Assembly: GCA_947626485.1 (NCBI GenBank) | Contig: CANQSG010000024.1 | Coordinates: forward strand, 1 to 17,197 | Origin: an uncultured Clostridia bacterium | GTDB lineage: Bacteria > Bacillota > Clostridia > Oscillospirales > Acutalibacteraceae | DNA length: 17,197 nt | Direction of reading: 5' to 3' | Shown here: positions 12,837 to 17,197 of the stretch, one piece after another | How positions within the stretch are numbered: the first letter of the stretch is position 1 | How the letters are laid out: each line of letters starts with the position of its first letter | Notes under the pieces: generated by a model | Told to the model about the DNA's origin: nothing | Seen by the model: the letters and a program-made list of their open reading frames with translations, nothing else | Database searches by the model: none | Made by a program: the position numbers and the translations under genes

Positions 12837-13586
12837 TCAATCCGCAGTCAAGATCTGCGGGCCGTCGGCCGTGATGGCTACGGTGTGTTCGAAATGGGCG
12901 GACAGCGACCCGTCCGAGGTTAAAACAGTCCAGCCGTCGGGCAGGACCCTGACCGCGGGACCGCCGACGTTTACCATCGGTTCGATCGCGATCGTCATGC
13001 CGGGCAGGAGGCGGACGCCTCTGCCGGGGCTGCCAAAATTGGGAACTTCCGGGGCTTCATGCAGACTCGTGCCTACGCCGTGGCCGACGTATTGGCGTAC
13101 CACCGAGTAACCATGAGCCTCGACATAAGCCTGAATCGCGTGGGAGATATCGCCGATCCTGCCGCCTGCACGCGCCGCCCGAATGCCTTCGTAAAGGCTT
13201 TCGCGCGTCGTGTCCATCAGCCGCTTCGCCTCGTCGGATACCGTTCCGACCGCGAAAGTGGCGGCATTGTCGCCGTGATACCCCTCGTAGAGCGCGCCGA
13301 GGTCGACGCTGACGATATCGCCTTCTACGAGTTTCCGCTTCTTCGAGGGAATGCCGTGAATGACCTCGTTGTTGATCGAAATACAGGCCGTCGCCGGATA
13401 GCCTTCGTATCCCTTGAAATTGGGTACGGCGCCCTTGCTGCGGATATACGCCTCGGCGAGGCGATCGAGCTCGGCCGTGGTGACGCCCGGCTCGATCGCT
13501 TTGCCGATTTCCTGCAACGCGCCGTAGGAGATGCGGCATGCTTCCCGCATGACCGCAAGCTCCCGTCCCGTTTTCAATACGATCAT
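12837..13586 (-). CDS. map: Methionine aminopeptidase, type I
   Basis: This cytoplasmic enzyme removes the initiator methionine from nascent proteins. The 249 residues give the type I pita-bread fold without an insertion. His77 is in the substrate-contacting IHGIP stretch. The metal ligands are all visible: Asp95 (VDLGA), Asp106 (GDNAATF), His169 (GHGVG), Glu202 (IEPM) and Glu233 (HFEHTV). Its ATG overlaps the adk stop by four bases (ATGA). The adk-map pairing in the spc operon is standard for Firmicutes. Confidence 0.97.
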   Translation of the reverse strand: MIVLKTGRELAVMREACRISYGALQEIGKAIEPGVTTAELDRLAEAYIRSKGAVPNFKGYEGYPATACISINNEVIHGIPSKKRKLVEGDIVSVDLGALYEGYHGDNAATFAVGTVSDEAKRLMDTTRESLYEGIRAARAGGRIGDISHAIQAYVEAHGYSVVRQYVGHGVGTSLHEAPEVPNFGSPGRGVRLLPGMTIAIEPMVNVGGPAVRVLPDGWTVLTSDGSLSAHFEHTVAITADGPQILTAD

Positions 13587-14218
13587 CGTACCTGCTCCAG
13601 CGCCGCGAGGGTCAGCCGGGTCGTATCGGCGACCTGCTCCTGCCCCTGCACGACGCGCAGCTTACCCTGCGCCTCGTAAAACGCCTTGAGCGGTTCGGTC
13701 TGGGTGTGGTAGACTTCCAGGCGCTCGCGCACCGTTTCGGGCGCGTCGTCCTTCCGGCGGGTCAGCGCGCCGCCGCACTGATCGCAGACGTCGGCCTTCG
13801 CCGGGCGTTTGAAATCGGTGTGGTAGCTTGCGCCGCAGGCGCCGCAGACGCGGCGACCCGACATCCGCTTGACGATCTCCTCGTCGGGGACCTCGATCGA
13901 GAGGGCGCAGTCGAGCTCGACACCCATTTCGGCGAGGGCTTCCGCCTGCGGGATCGTGCGGGGAAAGCCGTCGAGGATGAAGCCGTTTTTGCAGTCCTCC
14001 GCCGACAGGCGCTCGCGCACGATGCCGATGACGACGGAATCGGGGACGAGCTGACCGGCGTCGACGTAGGCCTTCGCCTGCTTGCCCATCTCGGTCTCGT
14101 TCTTCATGGCCTCGCGGATCATGTTGCCGGTCGAGATGGTCGGAATGCCGTAGGTCTTGCTGATGTCCGCCTGGGTGCCTTTGCCGGCGCCCGGCGCGCC
14201 TAATAAAATGAGTTTCAT
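13583..14218 (-). CDS. adk: Adenylate kinase (long form, zinc-type LID)
   Basis: This enzyme interconverts ATP, ADP and AMP in the cytoplasm. The 211-residue protein has the P-loop GAPGAGKGT at 7-15 and the AMP-binding TGNMIREA region at 30-37. DGFPRT lies at 83-88. The LID domain (about 120-160) carries Cys125, Cys128, Cys145 and Cys148, the structural zinc set of many Gram-positive adenylate kinases. AGGAGG precedes ATG at 14218, ten bases after secY. It overlaps map by four bases. Confidence 0.98.
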   Translation of the reverse strand: MKLILLGAPGAGKGTQADISKTYGIPTISTGNMIREAMKNETEMGKQAKAYVDAGQLVPDSVVIGIVRERLSAEDCKNGFILDGFPRTIPQAEALAEMGVELDCALSIEVPDEEIVKRMSGRRVCGACGASYHTDFKRPAKADVCDQCGGALTRRKDDAPETVRERLEVYHTQTEPLKAFYEAQGKLRVVQGQEQVADTTRLTLAALEQVR

Positions 14219-14228
14219 GCGTTTCCTC

Positions 14229-15512
14229 CTAATCCAGGAAGCCCTTGTAGTGGCGCATCATCATCTGGGATTCGAGATTCTGCACCGTATCCTGTGCGAC
14301 GCCGACCACGATGAGGATCGAGGTGCCGCCGAGCGAGATGCCCCGGATGCCGCCGATGGAGCCGATGAGGATCGGCAGGATGGCGATGATGCCGAGGAAG
14401 ATCGCGCCCATGAGCGTGATGCGGGAGAGGATCTTTTGCAGGAAGTCGGAGGTCGTCTTGCCGGGGCGAATGCCCGGGATGGAGCCGCCGTTCTTCCGCA
14501 GGTTGTTCGCCATTTCGACCGGGTTGAACTGGATGGTCGTGTAGAAGTAGGCGAAGGCGATGATCAACGCGAAGTAGAGCACCGCGTAGAAGACCCCCTG
14601 CACGCTGAACAGGCTGAGCAGCTTGTAGAACGAGGAGGGCGGCGTCTTCTGCCGCATGAAGGAGAGGATCATGGTCGGCAGCATCAGAATCGAGCTGGCG
14701 AAGATGATCGGGAGCACGCCCGACATGTTGACCTTGATCGGGATGTGCGAGTTCTGGCCGCCGTACATCTTCCGGCCGACGACGCGCTTGGCGTACTGCA
14801 CCGGGACGCGGCGTTCGGCGTTCGTCATCCAGACGATGAAGGCGATCATCAGCAGGAAGCCGAGGACGATGGCGATGGAGATGAGCTTATTGATCTGCCA
14901 GTAGGCGATCAGGGCGCGCACCGCCTGCGGAGCGCGGGAGAGAATACCGGCAAAGAGCAGAATGGAAATGCCGTTGCCGATGCCCTTGACGTCGATCTGT
15001 TCTCCGAGCCACATGACGAGCGCCGAACCGGCGGTCAGGCAGAGAATGATGACGAAGGCCGCGAACCAGATCGCGCCGCCCGTGACGGTCAGATAGTGGT
15101 TGCGCTTGAGATAGAAGAAGTAGACTGTGCCCTGTGTCAGCGCCAGGATCACCGTGGCGTAACGCGTCAGCTGCGCGATCTTCTTGCTGCCTTCTTCCCC
15201 TTCCTTCGAGAGCCGTTCCAGATACGGAATGGCGACGCAGAGAAGCTGGAGGATGATCGACGCGTTGATATAGGGCGTGACGGACATGGCGAAGATCGCC
15301 CCGCATTCGAGGCCGCCGCCCGTCAGGATGGAATAGTAGTTGAAAAATTCATTCGTGGAGCCCTGGGCGGCCGCTTCGCGCAGCGCGCTCCAGGCGACAT
15401 ACGGGACGGGGATGACCGACCCGATGCGGAAAATGACGATGATGAGGAGGGTAAAGAGGATCTTCTTGCGGAGATCCGCGACCTTCCAGGCGTTTTTGAT
15501 CGTCTGCCACAT
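14229..15512 (-). CDS. secY: Preprotein translocase subunit SecY
   Basis: SecY is the channel of the Sec translocon in the cytoplasmic membrane. The 427 residues match the usual length and show about ten hydrophobic spans. The first is ILFTLLIIVIFRIGSVIPVP near residues 19-38. A plug-region GGLECGAIFAMSVTPYINASII pattern and the cytoplasmic loop RVPVQYAKRVVGRKMYGGQ follow. Further on, HIPIKVNMSGVLPIIFASS and FNPVEMANNLRKNGG-IPGIRPGK are classical SecY signatures. The start codon is two bases after the rplO stop. Its AGGTGAT ribosome binding site lies in the last codons of rplO, which suggests coupled translation. Confidence 0.98.
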   Translation of the reverse strand: MWQTIKNAWKVADLRKKILFTLLIIVIFRIGSVIPVPYVAWSALREAAAQGSTNEFFNYYSILTGGGLECGAIFAMSVTPYINASIILQLLCVAIPYLERLSKEGEEGSKKIAQLTRYATVILALTQGTVYFFYLKRNHYLTVTGGAIWFAAFVIILCLTAGSALVMWLGEQIDVKGIGNGISILLFAGILSRAPQAVRALIAYWQINKLISIAIVLGFLLMIAFIVWMTNAERRVPVQYAKRVVGRKMYGGQNSHIPIKVNMSGVLPIIFASSILMLPTMILSFMRQKTPPSSFYKLLSLFSVQGVFYAVLYFALIIAFAYFYTTIQFNPVEMANNLRKNGGSIPGIRPGKTTSDFLQKILSRITLMGAIFLGIIAILPILIGSIGGIRGISLGGTSILIVVGVAQDTVQNLESQMMMRHYKGFLD

Positions 15513-15514
15513 TG

Positions 15515-15955
15515 TCAGATCACCTCTGCCTTTCCGCCGGCCGCCTGAATTTTTTCAGCCGCAGCGGCAGAAAACGCAGACAGACGAACCGTCAGTTTCT
15601 TTGTCAGCTTTCCGTTGCCGAGCACCTTCACGCCGTTTTCCGCCTTCTTGACGATGCCCTTTTCGCGCAGCGCCTCGACGGTCACTTCGGCGCCGTCTTC
15701 AAACACTTCCAGCGCGGAAAGGTTGATGATCTCCGGCTTTTCGGCAAAGATGTTGTGGAAGCCGCGCTTCGGCACGCGTCTTTGCAGCGGCATCTGGCCG
15801 CCTTCAAATCCGGGTCGCATCCCGCTTCCGGAACGCGCTTTTTGACCCTTGTGACCCTTTCCGGCGGTTTTCCCGTTGCCGGAACCATGACCTCTGCCAA
15901 TCCGCTTGACGTCCCGCGTGGAACCCTGCGCCGGAGAAAGTTCATGCAGTTTCAT
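15515..15955 (-). CDS. rplO: 50S ribosomal protein L15
   Basis: L15 is a late-assembly protein of the 50S subunit. The 146 residues start MKLHELSPAQGSTRDVKRIGRGHGSGNGKTAGKGHKGQ. This has the long glycine- and basic-rich extension that threads into the 23S rRNA core. FEGGQMPLQRRVPKRGF and the C-terminal AGGKAEVI follow. The start is ATG at 15955. An in-frame GTG at 15964 overlaps the ribosome binding site and is excluded. Two adjacent hairpins lie in the 79 bases between this gene and rpmD. Confidence 0.97.
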   Translation of the reverse strand: MKLHELSPAQGSTRDVKRIGRGHGSGNGKTAGKGHKGQKARSGSGMRPGFEGGQMPLQRRVPKRGFHNIFAEKPEIINLSALEVFEDGAEVTVEALREKGIVKKAENGVKVLGNGKLTKKLTVRLSAFSAAAAEKIQAAGGKAEVI

Positions 15956-15963
15956 TATTCGCA

Positions 15964-15968
15964 CCTCC
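15964..15968 (-). promoter_or_regulatory. Ribosome binding site deciding the rplO start
   Basis: GGAGG, within AAGGAGGTG, is eight bases ahead of ATG at 15955. It makes the GTG at 15964-15962 an unlikely start because that codon is part of the site. Confidence 0.75.
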
Positions 15969-15977
15969 TTGTTGCAT

Positions 15978-16018
15978 CGCGGTGTGCTACCGCGTTCCCA
16001 TGATGGTTTTCGGGGAAC
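15978..16018 (-). promoter_or_regulatory. Two adjacent hairpins ahead of rplO
   Basis: CGCGGT and ACCGCG (15978-15983 with 15989-15994) form a perfect six-pair stem with a five-base loop. Immediately beside it, sharing the base at 15994, GTTCCC (15994-15999) can pair with GGGAAC (16013-16018) around a 13-base loop. Neither is followed by a T run. They lie in a 79-base gap that is wide for this operon and could be a protein- or RNase-binding leader for rplO. Complementarity is seen; function is inferred. Confidence 0.35.
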
Positions 16019-16034
16019 CGTTTCCGTTGTCCGG

Positions 16035-16238
16035 TCACGCTTCCGTTACCTCGACGAGGTGGATGATCTTGTCGATCTTGCCTTTTGTCGCGGCGTTGTT
16101 GGGCTGGACGGAGACGTCCCCGACCTTTTTGAGCCCGAGCGCCGCAGCCGTCGCGATCTGATCCTGCTTGGAGCCGATGAGGCTTCGAACGAGTCGAACC
16201 TGCAGGCCGTCAGTCGCTTTTTTTGCTCTTGGTGCCAT
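16035..16238 (-). CDS. rpmD: 50S ribosomal protein L30
   Basis: This is a 67-residue single-domain protein of the 50S subunit. LQVRLVRSLIGSKQDQIATAAALGLKKVGDV is the L30 signature, with the usual NNAATKGKIDKIIHLVEV C-terminal strand and helix. A short basic N-terminal extension (MAPRAKKATDG) precedes the core, common in Clostridia. AAGGAGGATC precedes the ATG. It lies 12 bases after rpsE. Confidence 0.96.
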   Translation of the reverse strand: MAPRAKKATDGLQVRLVRSLIGSKQDQIATAAALGLKKVGDVSVQPNNAATKGKIDKIIHLVEVTEA

Positions 16239-16250
16239 ATCGGATCCTCC

Positions 16251-16754
16251 TTAACCGACGATTTCCTGGACGGATTTCCCGCGGATCGCCGCGACCTGCC
16301 CGGCGTCGCGCAGGGAAGCCAGACCCTGAATGGTGGCGCGCACGACGTTGCAGGGGTTGTTGGAGCGCAGCGCCTTCGTCCGGATGTCCTTAATGCCGAC
16401 CGTTTCGAGCACGGCACGCACCGGACCGCCGGCGATAACGCCGGTACCGGGGGCGGCGGGCTTGAGCAGCACGCGGCCGGCGCCGAACGCGCCGATGACC
16501 TCGTGCGGGATCGTGGAGCCCTTGAGCGAGACCCGGATCAGGTTCTTTTTGGCGTCTTCAATGCCCTTGCGGATGGCGTCCGGCACTTCGCCGGCCTTTC
16601 CGAGACCGAAGCCGACGATCCCGTTTCCGTCGCCCACGACGACCAGCGCCGAGAATTTCATCACGCGGCCGCCCTTGACGGTTTTGGAAACGCGGTTGAT
16701 GGAAACGACGCGCTCCTTGAGATCTAATGTTGTTGCGTCAATATTGTTAGCCAA
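16251..16754 (-). CDS. rpsE: 30S ribosomal protein S5
   Basis: S5 helps decoding fidelity and lies at the mRNA entry of the 30S subunit. The 167 residues contain LKERVVSINRVSKTVKGGRVMKFSALVVVGDGNGIVGFGLGKA, the double-stranded RNA-binding-like domain. GSTIPHEVIGAFGAGRVLLKPAAPGTGVIAGG and the usual C-terminus follow. The start is TTG at 16754. GGAGG lies seven bases ahead, and the residues that follow align with the usual S5 N-terminus. The first in-frame ATG would remove about 31 conserved residues. Confidence 0.97.
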   Translation of the reverse strand: MANNIDATTLDLKERVVSINRVSKTVKGGRVMKFSALVVVGDGNGIVGFGLGKAGEVPDAIRKGIEDAKKNLIRVSLKGSTIPHEVIGAFGAGRVLLKPAAPGTGVIAGGPVRAVLETVGIKDIRTKALRSNNPCNVVRATIQGLASLRDAGQVAAIRGKSVQEIVG

Positions 16755-16761
16755 AAGGATT

Positions 16762-16766
16762 CCTCC
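16762..16766 (-). promoter_or_regulatory. Ribosome binding site supporting the TTG start of rpsE
   Basis: GGAGG on the minus strand is followed by seven bases and then TTG at 16754. No in-frame ATG or GTG lies nearby at a usable distance. Confidence 0.75.
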
Positions 16767-16772
16767 CCTTTC

Positions 16773-17132
16773 TTAAAACTTGAGGCCGCCCTCTCGGGCA
16801 CCTTCGGCAAGCTCCTTGACGCGCCCGTGATAAAGATAGCCGCCGCGGTCGAACACGACCTCGGTGATGCCTTTTTCCGCGGCGCGCGCGGCGATCATCT
16901 GACCGACCTTCCGGGCGCCCTCTTTGTTGCCCGGCGCAGCGTCGAACCCTTTTTCGTTCGAGGCGGCCGCCGCGAGGGTGACGCCCCGGACGTCGTCGAT
17001 CAGCTGGGCGTAGATGTTGCTGTTGGAGCGAAATACGTTCAGGCGGGGGCACGCAGCGGTGCCGCTGATCTTACCGCGTACACGGGTGTGACGTTTCAGA
17101 CGCGCCTTATTGCTGTCTGCTTTGCGAACCAT
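16773..17132 (-). CDS. rplR: 50S ribosomal protein L18
   Basis: L18 carries 5S rRNA into the 50S subunit. The 119 residues start with the basic tail MVRKADSNKARLKRHTRVRGKISGTA. PRLNVFRSNSNIYAQLIDDVRGVTLAAAA and the C-terminal FDRGGYLYHGRVKELAEGAREGGLKF follow, the family's closing motif. The ribosome binding site AAGGAG lies 12 bases ahead of ATG, a little longer than its neighbours. Order rplF-rplR-rpsE is the standard spc order. Confidence 0.98.
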   Translation of the reverse strand: MVRKADSNKARLKRHTRVRGKISGTAACPRLNVFRSNSNIYAQLIDDVRGVTLAAAASNEKGFDAAPGNKEGARKVGQMIAARAAEKGITEVVFDRGGYLYHGRVKELAEGAREGGLKF

Positions 17133-17153
17133 AGCTTGTTAACACTCCTTACC

Positions 17154-17197
17154 TTACTTCTTTGCGCCCTTACCGGCCTTGCCTTCCTTGCGGCGGA
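17154..17197 (-). CDS. rplF: 50S ribosomal protein L6, 3' end only
   Basis: The last 13 codons and stop of rplF run off the window edge. On the minus strand they read RRKEGKAGKGAKK and then TAA. RRKEGKAGK is the conserved C-terminal stretch of L6 in Firmicutes, and the position upstream of rplR is the expected one. L6 binds near the GTPase-associated region of the 50S subunit. The rest of the gene lies outside this window. Confidence 0.9.
   Translation of the reverse strand, partial: RRKEGKAGKGAKK

Noticed and set aside
14157..15548. A 463-residue plus-strand open frame opposite secY and part of adk
   Set aside because: Asp/Glu/Arg-rich complement of secY codons with no motif. secY is unmistakable on the other strand.
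1..17197. CRISPR arrays, insertion sequences, tRNA or rRNA genes, prophage
   Set aside because: No regularly spaced repeats, transposase motifs, terminal inverted repeats or tRNA/rRNA-like sequences were seen on either strand.

Overview
The window reads as a compact, GC-rich stretch of chromosome from an anaerobic Gram-positive of the class Clostridia. An oscillospiral or ruminococcal lineage is my inference. The evidence is a clostridial-order spc/alpha ribosomal operon (map, KOW protein, infA, rpmJ, rpsM, rpsK, rpsD, rpoA, rplQ), zinc-ligand forms of S4, L36 and adenylate kinase, strong AGGAGG-type ribosome binding sites, a glycyl radical enzyme with its activase, and an aldo/keto reductase carrying two Fe-S clusters. 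GC is high and genes are densely packed. The longest stretch without a gene is about 134 bases (1728-1861), and it holds a terminator and a promoter.

Layout. Bases 1-57 look like a minus-strand fragment of an aminotransferase C-terminus, abutting a 5'-truncated glycyl radical enzyme (58-813). Its radical SAM activase (810-1727) follows with a 4-base overlap, then a terminator. A near-consensus promoter (1803-1831) starts a second plus-strand operon: murD, two different M42 metallo-aminopeptidases, a GNAT acetyltransferase and a YnbB-type PLP enzyme, all overlapping or tightly spaced. Another near-consensus promoter, whose -35 box contains the stop codon of the YnbB-like gene, drives an unnamed 223-residue protein. 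A bidirectional terminator (8033-8073) separates the plus-strand genes from the minus-strand half.

The minus-strand half is read from high to low coordinates: rplF (3' end only), rplR, rpsE, rpmD, rplO, secY, adk, map, KOW protein, infA, rpmJ, rpsM, rpsK, rpsD, rpoA, rplQ, and a terminator hairpin. It then continues to a separate aldo/keto reductase whose possible promoter lies inside that hairpin.

How they work together. The ribosomal operon supplies ribosomal proteins, translation initiation factor IF-1, the RNA polymerase alpha subunit, the SecY translocon channel, the nascent-chain methionine aminopeptidase and adenylate kinase. The murD operon joins a peptidoglycan step with peptide and amino-acid turnover enzymes. 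The glycyl radical enzyme and activase are a strictly anaerobic metabolic pair whose substrate cannot be told from the visible part.

I did not find a convincing new multi-gene system. The items most worth checking are the odd junction near base 55, a pair of mutually exclusive hairpins between rpsD and rpoA, two adjacent hairpins ahead of rplO, a promoter-like sequence inside the operon terminator, and the unnamed 223-residue protein.
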